DNA of 31,113 bases from a virus. Positions 1-8,207 of this stretch are shown in pieces; within the stretch, counting starts at the first letter, position 1; the number at the start of each line of letters is the position of its first letter. The notes below the pieces were generated by a model. It was not told where the DNA came from. It saw only the letters and a list, made by a program, of their open reading frames with translations, and searched no databases. The stretch covers positions 1 through 31,113 of IMG/VR virus record IMGVR_UViG_3300048005_000086; one strand, 5' to 3'. A program made the translations under genes and the position numbers.

Positions 1-1
1 A

Positions 2-964
2 TATTTTCAAACGGGATCTATTATAGGTAGATCAATGACCGTTGATGGGGATATGAATGGGGGCAAAGTGCCAATTCAAGAGTTGCCTGGAGGTGGCGGC
101 CAACAAAGTCAGTTACTTATACAAGCATATAATTATTATATGCAAATGCTTAGAGATGTAACTGGATTAAACGAAGCAAGAGACGGTACAGATCCAGATC
201 CTTATGCTTTAGTGGGCGTACAAAAATTAGCAGCGGCAAACTCTAATACTGCAACAAGACATATATTGCATAGTTCTTTATACATAACAACTACATTAGC
301 TGAAGCAATATCTATAAGAGTAAAAGATGTTTTAGAATTCCATCCGCAAAGAGATGCAATGATCGGCGGTATTGGTAGGTTTAGCGTTGGCGCTTTAAAA
401 GAAATGAGCACACTTCACCTGCATGATTTTGGTATATTCTTAGAATTAGATCCTGATGAAGATGAAAAACAACTTGTTGAAAACAACATACAGGCGGCAC
501 TATCGAGAGACCAAATATTTTTAGAAGATGTAATCGATATAAGACAAATAAAAAATATAAAGTTAGCTAATCAATTATTAAAATATAGAAGGGGCAAAAA
601 AGAAGCAGTGGATCAAATGAAAGCTGAAAGAAACATTGCTGCTCAATCACAAGCTAATGCACAAGCCGCACAAGCAGCTGAGCTTGCTAAAGCGCAAGCT
701 GAAAATATTAAAGTAGAATCTAAAGGTAAGTTAGCACAATTGCAATCACAATTAGAACTTGCTAAATTAGAAAAAGAAGCTGCAACTAAAAGAGAACTTA
801 TGCAATATGAGTTTGATTTAAATGTTAAGCTAAAAGAAATGGAACTGGATGCAAAAAAAGATATGCAAAAGGCTCCTTCAAACCCAGAGCCTAAAAAAGG
901 TTTTGAATCTTCTGGTAACGATGTACTAGGAGGTATTGATTTAAGTAGGTTTGAACCAAGATAA
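2..964 (+). CDS. Portal protein, C-terminal part (truncated by window edge)
   Basis: The reading frame is open to the left edge (the codon at 2-4 is already in frame), so the Met at 35 is internal and the gene starts outside the window. The visible part holds a helical segment with a run QLLIQAYNYYMQMLRDVTG followed by NEARDGTDPDPYALVG, the arrangement I associate with the stem/crown region of portals from marine and crAss-like podoviruses. About residues 185-285 are a long Ala/Lys/Glu/Gln-rich coiled coil, and the last 25 residues are a Pro/Gly/Ser tail. The portal is the dodecameric ring at the capsid vertex through which DNA is packaged and ejected. Its place two genes before the capsid protein supports the call. 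The family assignment is from memory; the gene order makes it likely. Confidence 0.75.
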   Translation, partial: YFQTGSIIGRSMTVDGDMNGGKVPIQELPGGGGQQSQLLIQAYNYYMQMLRDVTGLNEARDGTDPDPYALVGVQKLAAANSNTATRHILHSSLYITTTLAEAISIRVKDVLEFHPQRDAMIGGIGRFSVGALKEMSTLHLHDFGIFLELDPDEDEKQLVENNIQAALSRDQIFLEDVIDIRQIKNIKLANQLLKYRRGKKEAVDQMKAERNIAAQSQANAQAAQAAELAKAQAENIKVESKGKLAQLQSQLELAKLEKEAATKRELMQYEFDLNVKLKEMELDAKKDMQKAPSNPEPKKGFESSGNDVLGGIDLSRFEPR

Positions 965-994
965 TTTTTACAAACTATTATATATTATTAAATT

Positions 995-2212
995 ATGGCA
1001 AAGTGGACAGTAAAAGGCGCCGTTGATAACGAGCCTAAGTCAAAAAAAGAAACAGAACAAGCGGTTCTTGATAAAGCTGTTGAAAAAGGAGAAATAGATC
1101 CTCAATCAGCAGGTAAAGAATCAGATGAAACACCAAAAATTAATTTAGATGCCGTTCAGAAGCAAAGCACAGATGAGGTTCCTGTACGCGACGAACCCGG
1201 AACTAGCGAAGAAGTTCAAAAGGAAAACAAAGAAAAGAAAGTTGAAGAACCTGCCGGAGAGGATAAACAGGAAGAGTCGCCGATCGAAATTATCAAAGAA
1301 GAGAAAATTGAGGAGGGGACTTCGCAGCCTAAAGTCGATACGAACGCGACTAAAGTAAATGAAATACCGGAGCAAAAAGAAAAAGCTCCCGAACAAAAAT
1401 TACCAGAAAATATTGATAAGCTAGTTAAGTTTATGGATGACACTGGAGGGTCTCTTGAGGATTATGTTAATATGAATAGAGATGTTTCAACGTTATCTGA
1501 CGCGGAATTATTACGTCAATATTATTCACAAGCAAAACCTTGGGACTCAAAAGAAATTTCAGAATACATGGAAGATAACTTTACGTATGATGAAGAAACT
1601 GAAGAGCCCAAAGAAATCCGCGCAAAAAAACGCGCATATAAAGAAGAACTTCATAATGCACGTAAGTTTTTTACAAGTCATAAAGAAAAGTATTATACGG
1701 ATCTTAAGTTAAACCGTCAAAAAGAAATTCCTGAAGACTATGTAAATGCTTATAATGCATATAATGAATATCAACAAGGACAAGAGTCCAGTAAACAACT
1801 TAACCAGATTTTTTTAGAAAGAACAGATAACATTTTTAATGATACTTTTAAAGGTTTTGATTTCCAAGTTGGAGACAATAAATACCGATATAAAGTAAAT
1901 AATGTTAATGAAACAAAACGAATGCAATCTGATATTTCTAACTTTATCAAACCATTTATGAATGATAAAGGTGAAATTGGCAATGTCGCAGGCTATCATA
2001 AAGCCTTATTCGCTGCAAGAAATGCGGATAGAATAGCACAACATTTTTATGAGCAAGGCCGTGCCGATGCTTTAACACAAAATGCTAAAGAAGCTAAAAA
2101 CATTGATATGAGTCCTCGACAAGAAGGTGTCATAGAAACAAAAGCTGGTCAAAAATTTAAAGTTGTTTCAGGAGATTCTAGTTCAAAACTAAGAATTAAA
2201 CTTAAACAATAA
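995..2212 (+). CDS. Putative scaffolding/capsid assembly protein, 405 aa
   Basis: The gene lies between portal and major capsid, the usual scaffold position, and its composition fits: roughly the first 135 residues are disordered, Glu/Lys-rich and strongly acidic, and the remainder (about 135-405) is mostly charged alpha-helix, with a short basic C-terminal end (KLRIKLKQ) like the capsid-binding tails of phage scaffolds. No enzymatic motif is visible. The start at 995 follows an A/T-only leader with no Shine-Dalgarno. The segment coding for residues about 52-122 has unusually GC-rich codons for this genome and coincides with a second, out-of-frame ORF at 1149-1358, described separately. The scaffold role is inferred from position and composition, not from a recognised domain. 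It could instead be a minor head protein. Confidence 0.6.
   Translation: MAKWTVKGAVDNEPKSKKETEQAVLDKAVEKGEIDPQSAGKESDETPKINLDAVQKQSTDEVPVRDEPGTSEEVQKENKEKKVEEPAGEDKQEESPIEIIKEEKIEEGTSQPKVDTNATKVNEIPEQKEKAPEQKLPENIDKLVKFMDDTGGSLEDYVNMNRDVSTLSDAELLRQYYSQAKPWDSKEISEYMEDNFTYDEETEEPKEIRAKKRAYKEELHNARKFFTSHKEKYYTDLKLNRQKEIPEDYVNAYNAYNEYQQGQESSKQLNQIFLERTDNIFNDTFKGFDFQVGDNKYRYKVNNVNETKRMQSDISNFIKPFMNDKGEIGNVAGYHKALFAARNADRIAQHFYEQGRADALTQNAKEAKNIDMSPRQEGVIETKAGQKFKVVSGDSSSKLRIKLKQ
1149..1358 (+). CDS. Overprinted small basic phage protein (SKAQMRFLYA family), 69 aa, inside the scaffold gene
   Basis: This ORF lies wholly inside the scaffold-position gene in the +1 frame. Its N-terminus reads MPFRSKAQMRFLYATNPELA, then KKF and later NLPERI. 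I recognise this pattern (MPF-K/R-SKAQ-x-R-aromatic-x-A-x-x-PE-x-AKK, then LPER/LPEK) as a recurring small phage protein of about 40-60 aa of unknown function, often coded near portal and capsid genes. The start follows an A/T-rich leader (AAAATTAATTTAG), like other starts here. The local rise in GC matches the ORF boundaries closely. The C-terminal 30 residues are only Lys/Arg-rich and could be a by-product of shifting Glu-rich codons by one base; the N-terminal 40 residues carry the evidence. Function unknown. Confidence 0.65.
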   Translation: MPFRSKAQMRFLYATNPELAKKFKRKTKKRKLKNLPERINRKSRRSKLSKKRKLRRGLRSLKSIRTRLK

Positions 2213-2223
2213 AAATTTAAAAA

Positions 2224-3678
2224 ATGTCATTAACAACTGGAATAGAACATTTAACCCCTTCGCCTAGCAAAGGGCAATTGTTCCAAGGTAATTATATTAC
2301 CGATTTTGATTTTACAAAACAATTTTTACCAGACGTATACGAAAAAGAAGCTGAGATTTATGGAAATAGATCTATTGGCTCATTTTTACGTATGGTGTCT
2401 GCGGAGATGCCTTCTGCCTCTGATGAAATTAGATGGGTAGAGCAAGGTAGATTACATATTAGATACGACAACGTAGCTGTTGGTTCTGTTGAAACAGGAG
2501 GTACAGCGGGTGTAACACCTTTTACTATAACTTTTGGTTCTCTACCTGATACAACTTCTGCCGGTACTGCACAAGTACCCGCTATCAGAGTAGGACAGAC
2601 AATTATGGTGCAAGGGCAAGATAGTAATAAAGTACCTCAAGGTGCTGTATTAAAAGGTGTTGTTACAACCGCGGGTACTAATGTTAACACAACTACAGGT
2701 ACTTTTAAAGCTATCTGTTATACTGCCGCTAACTTTTCAGGTTTAACTATCCCAAGTGGTGGTTCAGCTACTGTATTAGTATATGGTTCTGAATTTGCAA
2801 AAGGTACTGACGGTATGACGGGAGCTATTGACTCTTCATACATGAGCTATACTAATAAGCCCATTATCTTAAAAGACAACTATAATATCAACGGTTCTGA
2901 CACTGCACAAATTGGTTGGATTGAAGTTACTTCTGAAAATGGTGCTTCAGGATACTTATGGTATTTAAAGTCTGAGCATGAAACAAGACAAAGATTTGAA
3001 GATTATTTAGAAATGTCTATGGTAGAGGCTGTTAAAAAAGCTTCTGGGGCTGGAGCTGGGTTCCCTTCTAATGTAACTGGATCTGAAGGTCTATTTGCTG
3101 CTTTAGAAGGCAGAGGTAATGTATTTGCGGATCTTTCCTCTGATACAGATCTTTCTGACTTTGATATTATTTTAAAACAATTAGATAAAAACGGTGCGAT
3201 TGAAGAAAATATGATCTACGGAGATCGTGCATTATCTTTATCTATTGATGATGGATTAGCTACTAAGAATTCTTATGGTTCAGGAGGTACTTCTTATGGG
3301 GTATTTAATAACTCAGAAGAAATGGCTTTAAATTTAGGATTTGCAGGTTTTAGAAGAGGTTCTTATGACTTTTATAAAACTGACTGGAAATACTTAAATG
3401 ACTTTGCCACTAGAGGCGGATTCGGAGATATTGAAGGTGTTATTATACCAGCAGGTACATCAACTGTATATGATCAAGAATTAGGTCAAAATATTAAAAG
3501 ACCATTCTTACACATCAGATATAGAGCATCTGAAACTGATGATAGAAAAATGAAAACTTGGATCACTGGTTCTGTAGGTGGAGCTTATACTTCTACTACT
3601 GACGAAATGCGAGTTTCTATGCTATCTGAAAGATGTTTGATTACTCAAGGGGCAAACAACTTCTTCTTATTGAAATAG
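2224..3678 (+). CDS. Major capsid protein, HK97-fold type, 484 aa
   Basis: Length, position after the scaffold-like gene and sequence pattern indicate the major capsid protein. The N-terminal arm (residues about 1-60, with ITDFDFTKQFLPDVYEKEAE) leads to a segment typical of marine and flavobacterial phage capsids (ISRW-like: DEIRWVEQGRLHIRYDN). Residues about 90-205 are Gly/Thr/Val-rich beta structure with RVGQTIMVQGQ, probably an inserted domain. The helical region from about 245 (YLKSEHETRQRFEDYLEMSM) would be the spine-helix part, and the C-terminus ends in RCLITQGANNFFLLK. The leader AATTTAAAAA before the ATG has no Shine-Dalgarno. A hairpin follows the stop. The HK97 fold is inferred from family resemblance, not modelled. 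Confidence 0.85.
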   Translation: MSLTTGIEHLTPSPSKGQLFQGNYITDFDFTKQFLPDVYEKEAEIYGNRSIGSFLRMVSAEMPSASDEIRWVEQGRLHIRYDNVAVGSVETGGTAGVTPFTITFGSLPDTTSAGTAQVPAIRVGQTIMVQGQDSNKVPQGAVLKGVVTTAGTNVNTTTGTFKAICYTAANFSGLTIPSGGSATVLVYGSEFAKGTDGMTGAIDSSYMSYTNKPIILKDNYNINGSDTAQIGWIEVTSENGASGYLWYLKSEHETRQRFEDYLEMSMVEAVKKASGAGAGFPSNVTGSEGLFAALEGRGNVFADLSSDTDLSDFDIILKQLDKNGAIEENMIYGDRALSLSIDDGLATKNSYGSGGTSYGVFNNSEEMALNLGFAGFRRGSYDFYKTDWKYLNDFATRGGFGDIEGVIIPAGTSTVYDQELGQNIKRPFLHIRYRASETDDRKMKTWITGSVGGAYTSTTDEMRVSMLSERCLITQGANNFFLLK

Positions 3679-3693
3679 TAATTAATGTAGAGA

Positions 3694-3715
3694 TGGGGTA
3701 TCTTAGGGTACCCCA
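3694..3715 (+). terminator. Hairpin after the major capsid gene
   Basis: A perfect 7-bp stem, TGGGGTA (3694-3700) pairing with TACCCCA (3709-3715), encloses an 8-nt loop. It lies 15 bases past the capsid stop codon. The downstream sequence is T-rich only in patches (GCTTTACTTATATTTTATT), so a partial terminator or an mRNA-stabilising hairpin both fit. In T7-type phages a leaky terminator sits just after the capsid gene, so the position is suggestive. The structure is read directly; the function is inferred. Confidence 0.55.
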
Positions 3716-3744
3716 GCTTTACTTATATTTTATTAAATTATATT

Positions 3745-4500
3745 ATGAAAACAACTAAAAACTCTCCTGTTTTAGAAAAAAAATGGGAAATAAAAGATAG
3801 AACATACGTCTTAAAGAACGGTATGTCTCCGTTAACATATAAAATAAAAAGCAAAGGTATACTTTGGTTTGACGAAGATAAAGGTATAAATAGAGAAATT
3901 AGGTATGCGTCAAATCAAAATACATTATTTAGAGATGAGCAAGATCAATTTGCAAGACTTGATCATATAATTTTTGAAAATGGAGTACTATCCGTACCGC
4001 GAAACAAGCCTTTATTGCAACAGCTTTTATCTGTTTATCATCCACAAAAAAATAACCTATGGGAAGAGTTAGATCCCGTACAAGATGCTGTAGATGATTT
4101 AGACGCTATAGAATATGAATTAAAAGCAATGAAACTTGTTCAAGATTTAGATATTGAACATTTAGAAGCAATACTAAGAACTGAGGTTGGTTCGGATGTT
4201 ACTAGCATGTCTTCAAAAGAAATAAAAAGAGACTGCTATTTGTTTGCTAAGAACGAACCTGAACTATTTATAGAGGTTGCAGAAGATGAAGATATTAAAC
4301 TTCGTAATCTGGCTAATCGTTGTGTTGAAGCTGGTATAGTAAAATTATCAGAAGATAATACAGTATTTCAGTGGGCAACTAACGGCAAAAAAATAATGAC
4401 TGTTCCTTTTGATGAACACCCTTATGGAGCGTTTGCACGATTCTTTAAAACAGATGATGGCGTAGACGTTATGAAAGCTATTATGAAAAAGCTTTCGTAA
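3745..4500 (+). CDS. Conserved virion-region protein of unknown function, 251 aa
   Basis: I recognise the general pattern from marine phage genomes, where it sits directly after the capsid gene, but know no proven function. An N-terminal beta-rich part (RTYVLKNGMSPLTYKI, then LLWF-like ILWFDEDKGINREIRYASNQ) is followed by a helical middle (about 100-175; acidic, EELDPVQDAVDDLDAIEYEL) and a C-terminal segment with WATNGKKIMTVPFDEHPYGA. No signal peptide, membrane segment or catalytic motif is visible. The start at 3745 follows an A/T-only leader. It is flanked by hairpins at 3694-3715 and 4508-4535 and may be expressed at its own level. A head-completion or virion-associated role is a guess from position. 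Confidence 0.7.
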   Translation: MKTTKNSPVLEKKWEIKDRTYVLKNGMSPLTYKIKSKGILWFDEDKGINREIRYASNQNTLFRDEQDQFARLDHIIFENGVLSVPRNKPLLQQLLSVYHPQKNNLWEELDPVQDAVDDLDAIEYELKAMKLVQDLDIEHLEAILRTEVGSDVTSMSSKEIKRDCYLFAKNEPELFIEVAEDEDIKLRNLANRCVEAGIVKLSEDNTVFQWATNGKKIMTVPFDEHPYGAFARFFKTDDGVDVMKAIMKKLS

Positions 4501-4507
4501 AACACTA

Positions 4508-4535
4508 GGTTATGATTATTCGTTTAGTCATAACC
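4508..4535 (+). terminator. Hairpin between the 251-aa gene and the first connector gene
   Basis: An 11-bp stem pairs GGTTATGATTA (4508-4518) with TAGTCATAACC (4525-4535), with one T-G wobble and a 6-nt TTCGTT loop. No T run follows; the next 20 bases are A-rich and lead straight into the ATG at 4557. This fits an RNA processing or stabilising hairpin, or a weak terminator, better than a classical Rho-independent terminator. Confidence 0.5.
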
Positions 4536-4556
4536 ATCTAAACAAAAATAAAAAAA

Positions 4557-5261
4557 ATGGTAAGTATAGATAATGTTTATAAAACAGTTTTAAATATCCT
4601 TAATAAAGAAAACAGAGGTTATATTGTGCCTAGAGAGTTTAATACTTTAGCTCTGCAAGCACAAAGCGAAATTTTTGAAGGGTATTTTTCTTCAAGAAAC
4701 TATGCTATAACTAATGACTCGGATTACTCCGATATTAAAAAAAATATAGAGGAAAAAATTGCTGAATTTGAAAACGAGGAAACAATAGCAGCCGGGTCTT
4801 TTAATAATGCTGCGGGTAACACTACAACTAGTTATTACGCTTACCCTACTAATTTTTATAGACTGAGTAGCGTTGGAGCAAATAATATATCTGTACAAGA
4901 AGTTACTAATAAAAAATTAAACTATATAAACAGGTCACCGCTTATGAAGCCTACAGCAAATAATCCTCTATATGTTAGGCATGAAGGTGGTGTAGTAATA
5001 CACCCAACAAGCGGCATTTCTAGTATATTAATAAATTATGTAAGAAAGCCAGCCGATCCTCAGTGGGTTGGTGGTACTACAGCGGGTCAAGTAGTTGCTA
5101 ATACTTCAGCGGCCACTTATAAAGACTTTGAGCTACATAGCTCTGAATTTCCTGAGCTAGTAATTAAAATATTATCGTATGCAGGTGTTATTATAAGAGC
5201 AGCCGATATTGCACAGGTTGCAACCGCAAAAGAACAACAAATAATTCAATCTGAAAGATAA
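4557..5261 (+). CDS. Head-tail connector/ring protein, 234 aa
   Basis: The N-terminus (IDNVYKTVLNILNKENRGYIVPREFNTLA, read in parts) has the pattern NKE-x-RGYI-x-P-x-EFN-x-LA-x-x-AQ-x-E-IF, which I associate with connector or ring proteins encoded after the capsid gene in crAss-like and marine flavobacterial podoviruses. Residues 80-200 are beta-rich, and a short helix closes the protein. These proteins stack below the portal and join it to the tail. The stop codon TAA overlaps the next start (TAATG at 5259-5263), so the two connector genes are probably translationally coupled. Assignment is by remembered family pattern and position; the exact ring number is not known. Confidence 0.65.
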   Translation: MVSIDNVYKTVLNILNKENRGYIVPREFNTLALQAQSEIFEGYFSSRNYAITNDSDYSDIKKNIEEKIAEFENEETIAAGSFNNAAGNTTTSYYAYPTNFYRLSSVGANNISVQEVTNKKLNYINRSPLMKPTANNPLYVRHEGGVVIHPTSGISSILINYVRKPADPQWVGGTTAGQVVANTSAATYKDFELHSSEFPELVIKILSYAGVIIRAADIAQVATAKEQQIIQSER

Positions 5262-6211
5262 TGGCAGAAACAAGAAAACTTTATAACGAAAGAGGTTATT
5301 ATGCTAAACATCAAGGAGATACTGGAAATATACCTTCAGACTTTTTAGGATTAGGATATTATAGAAGAACAAGTTTAGAAGATATTATAAACAACTTTAT
5401 TGTTGCTTACGTAGGTGAAGAAAAAGCTTTATCAAAAATACCAAGATATGAAGTTGATTTTTGGGCCCAAAGAGGTATGCAAGAATTTAGTTATGACGTA
5501 TTACATAGTGAAAAAAGTATAGAAGCTGAACTGGGACCAGCAAAAGCATTTCCTTTGCCACAAGATTACGTGTCTTTAGTTCAGGTTTCTTTTGTAGGAG
5601 AAGACGGAATAAAAAAATGTTTATTAGCTAAAAAAAATACAGGTAATCCTGATGCACCTTTGCAAGACGGCAATTTTGAATATACATTCGATAGTAATGG
5701 TGATTTGCAATTAGCAAGCTTATCTGACACAATGACTCGTTTTCAAGATGAAAATAATCCTGCTAACACATCACAAACTGCAGAAGAGTATTATTATTCA
5801 AATTATAATAATGATAATTTTTCTTATTTTAATAAAAGATTTGGTGGTAATCCAGAAGACATGAGTGCTACTGGTTATTATGTTTTAAGTGAAAAAGACG
5901 GTTTAATTTACTTTGACGGATCTTTTTCAGCTTCTAATACTAATACAGTTGTTATTGATTATATATCTGATGGTATAGCTGATAATGGAAATTTGGCTAA
6001 TGTATTTATACCTAAGTTGGCAGAAGATGCTTTGTACGCTTACATGTTATATAACTTAGCTAAAGTCCGGCCTGCTGCAGCGCAGCTTGCTGCTTTGTAT
6101 AAAAAAGAGGCTAGTGCTAAGTTAAGAAATGCAAAAATAAGGCTAAGTAATTATAATTTAAAAGAGCTTGCTCAAGTATTAAGGGGTAAAGCTAAATGGA
6201 TTAAACACTAA
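5261..6211 (+). CDS. Head-tail connector/ring protein, 316 aa
   Basis: A conserved block at about residues 41-105 reads EDIINNFIVAYVGEEKAL, then RYEVDFWAQRGMQEFSYDVL and FPLPQDYVSLVQVSFVG. This FWA-x-RG-x-QE-(F/L)-xxD followed by LPxDYVxxVxVS pattern is one I know from structural connector proteins of crAss-like and marine podoviruses. The middle (130-230) is Asn/Tyr-rich. The end is helical and basic (KLRNAKIRLSNYNLKELAQVLRG, read in parts). The start overlaps the stop of the preceding connector gene and the next start follows only six bases after the stop. Probable role: ring subunit joining portal and tail. No enzyme motif is seen. Confidence 0.65.
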   Translation: MAETRKLYNERGYYAKHQGDTGNIPSDFLGLGYYRRTSLEDIINNFIVAYVGEEKALSKIPRYEVDFWAQRGMQEFSYDVLHSEKSIEAELGPAKAFPLPQDYVSLVQVSFVGEDGIKKCLLAKKNTGNPDAPLQDGNFEYTFDSNGDLQLASLSDTMTRFQDENNPANTSQTAEEYYYSNYNNDNFSYFNKRFGGNPEDMSATGYYVLSEKDGLIYFDGSFSASNTNTVVIDYISDGIADNGNLANVFIPKLAEDALYAYMLYNLAKVRPAAAQLAALYKKEASAKLRNAKIRLSNYNLKELAQVLRGKAKWIKH

Positions 6212-6217
6212 AATTAA

Positions 6218-7957
6218 ATGGCAGAAAGCAAAAGAACGTTTCAGGCCGCTCGGATGAACAAAGATATTGAGGAAAAAATATTAAAACCGGGTGAATATAG
6301 AGACGCACTTAACGTTAGTGTAGATTTTTCAGAAGATGGAAATATTGGCGCTATTGAAAATTTAAAAGGTAATGAGCTTTTAGCTGGACAAGACATTTTA
6401 GGGTTAAGCTCTTCATCTAACCCTAATGCTAAAGTTATAGGAAGCATTGCACACCCTGAAGAAGAAAAAATATATTTTTTTGTTACAGGCGATAAAATGG
6501 ATGGTATATTTGAATATGATTTAACAGCATCTTCAAATCAAACAAAACCTATTATATTGGATAGCTCTGTTTTATCAACCACTATAAATAATATTTTAAC
6601 ATTTTCTGAAATAAATGCTACTGCTGGTGTTGCACAAGATGGTACAATTTCTGTAGATGCTAATATAGATGTAGAATCTTTAACACCTAATTTTAGTCCA
6701 AATACAACGGGTTCGAATGCCGCAAGAAAGGTAACTGTTAGAGGAATTGTACCAGATGAATTTGATAATGGTGGAGAAATGTTAGTAGGCAGTGTTTCGG
6801 CAACTCAGGCTAGCATAGCAGCTCCTGAGGTTATAACACTAGAACCTTTAACTATAGGCGAAACTACTGCTACTTTATCTGCTTCTTTAACAAATGATAG
6901 CGTTAATGTTACATCGCAAGGTTTTTACTATGGATTTAAAGCAGCAAGTAACACAGCATTAACTATATCAGAATTAATAAGTGGTGGCACTGGAATAACA
7001 AGGTTTACTGTAACAAATTCAAACGTTAGGAATAATTTTACTAAGGATATAACTAGTTTAACTAGCGACAAACTTATTAGCTTTGCTGGGTTTGCAATCA
7101 ACTCAGTTGGAACAGGAAATGGAAATGTAAAAACTTTTACTACAGATGCGCCACCTCCTGTTAACAGAATAAGCGGCAATGAATACGTTATTGTACCTGG
7201 TATACAAGATCAGACTTCTGGCAATGCTACCGACGAACTTTCTCATAGACAAGTAGGATATGGAGGTTTTTTTAAATCTAGTGGTGATTGCTATTTAAAT
7301 ATAGCAGGCCCATCTAACGACGGCTTAAGGGCAAATGCAACTGTTACAACATCTTTGCACACTAGTCTTTCTGGGTTTTCGTCGTCTCCGTCTGGTTTAA
7401 CTTTTGCAATAGCCAGTGGCTCCGCTACCGCTGTAGGGATAAAACAGGCATCTATATACGTAAGTAATTTTTCTGCTAATACAAGTTACCAAATAACTGT
7501 ACCAGCTATAACCGGCATTCAAGCACAAACTATAAGAATAAATAAAGGGACTCCATCAGGCACCTATTTTACGTCGACACTAACTTTAAATTTAACAGGA
7601 GTGCACGTTGCTAATGCCCACATTAATTCTTATAAATATAACAAAGGCATAACTTTTGCGCCAACCGCAACATTTATATTAGGACCGGTTTTATCAGGCG
7701 AAAAGGCGCAGTGTATAATTCCTTTAAATAATGTAACCACTGAAATAACTTCAACTTCTGCTTCTGCTTTTGCAAGTTCATTTAATCCAGCAAATATTTC
7801 TGTAACAGTTACTGGAAAAACAGAAGGCGTTGATTTTGATTATTATGTTGAAGACACTTCTACAGCAATATTTGGGGCCGTACCTGGAATTATATTTGAG
7901 GGTACACCGTCTTTGTTGGGAAGTACACCTACCGTTAATATAACATATACTACATAA
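6218..7957 (+). CDS. Tail protein, first segment of a split beta-propeller-type protein with an FN3-like module, 579 aa
   Basis: Residues about 8-55 contain AARMNKDIEEKILKPGEYRD followed by ALNVSVDFSEDGNIGAIENL, the hallmark start (MNKDLDER-x-x-PNG-x-YRDAMN) of a large tail protein of marine and crAss-like podoviruses. Residues 72-115 (KVIGSIAHPEEEKIYFFVTG) are blade-like. In homologues I remember, one chain carries on through the matching parts of the downstream ORFs at 8208 and 12381. Here the segment instead runs into beta-sandwich material. Residues about 205-312 look like a Bacteroidetes-style FN3/Ig-like module (TLSASL, then SQGFYYGFKA, then FAGFAINSVGTGNGNVKTFT). The last 260 residues are Ser/Thr/Ala-rich beta structure. 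The stop overlaps the next start (TAATG). Confidence 0.65.
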   Translation: MAESKRTFQAARMNKDIEEKILKPGEYRDALNVSVDFSEDGNIGAIENLKGNELLAGQDILGLSSSSNPNAKVIGSIAHPEEEKIYFFVTGDKMDGIFEYDLTASSNQTKPIILDSSVLSTTINNILTFSEINATAGVAQDGTISVDANIDVESLTPNFSPNTTGSNAARKVTVRGIVPDEFDNGGEMLVGSVSATQASIAAPEVITLEPLTIGETTATLSASLTNDSVNVTSQGFYYGFKAASNTALTISELISGGTGITRFTVTNSNVRNNFTKDITSLTSDKLISFAGFAINSVGTGNGNVKTFTTDAPPPVNRISGNEYVIVPGIQDQTSGNATDELSHRQVGYGGFFKSSGDCYLNIAGPSNDGLRANATVTTSLHTSLSGFSSSPSGLTFAIASGSATAVGIKQASIYVSNFSANTSYQITVPAITGIQAQTIRINKGTPSGTYFTSTLTLNLTGVHVANAHINSYKYNKGITFAPTATFILGPVLSGEKAQCIIPLNNVTTEITSTSASAFASSFNPANISVTVTGKTEGVDFDYYVEDTSTAIFGAVPGIIFEGTPSLLGSTPTVNITYTT

Positions 7958-8205
7958 TGGCAGAAATAATTTTATATCCCGCAAATGAAATAAACTCAAA
8001 AACTATTTTTGAAGTTCCCGCCGATATAACAATAGACGCAATACATAATAAATATCAGTTGTCTTTAAATTTTAACGAAGGAGACACTATTAATTCAGGT
8101 GCAAATATATATGTAGAAAATAATATATCTATTGAGGATTTAGAAATAATAAATGGAGTTAGACAATCTGACGGATTTGTTACAGTAGAATATACAGAAA
8201 TATAA
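7957..8205 (+). CDS. Small protein inserted between split tail-protein segments, 82 aa
   Basis: I do not recognise this protein. It starts on the last base of the previous stop codon (TAATG) and ends two bases before the next ATG, so it is translated in step with its large neighbours. It is acidic, has no Cys, no signal peptide and no membrane segment, and alternates hydrophobic and polar residues in short stretches (TIFEVPADITIDA, FVTVEYTEI) as in a small all-beta domain. Start sequence MAE matches the MAE starts of neighbouring tail genes. It may be a detached beta domain of the split tail protein or a partner or chaperone for it. Both ideas are inference from position. Confidence 0.6.
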   Translation: MAEIILYPANEINSKTIFEVPADITIDAIHNKYQLSLNFNEGDTINSGANIYVENNISIEDLEIINGVRQSDGFVTVEYTEI

Positions 8206-8207
8206 AT

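Noticed and set aside
1482-1712. 76-aa plus-strand ORF in another frame of the scaffold gene
   Set aside because: Unlike the ORF at 1149, it shows no recognised motif and no matching shift in base composition.
3679-3744. Bacteroidetes-type promoter (TTTG, spacer, TAnnTTTG) before the 251-aa gene
   Set aside because: The gap is A/T-rich but no TTTG or TAnnTTTG pair at suitable spacing is present.
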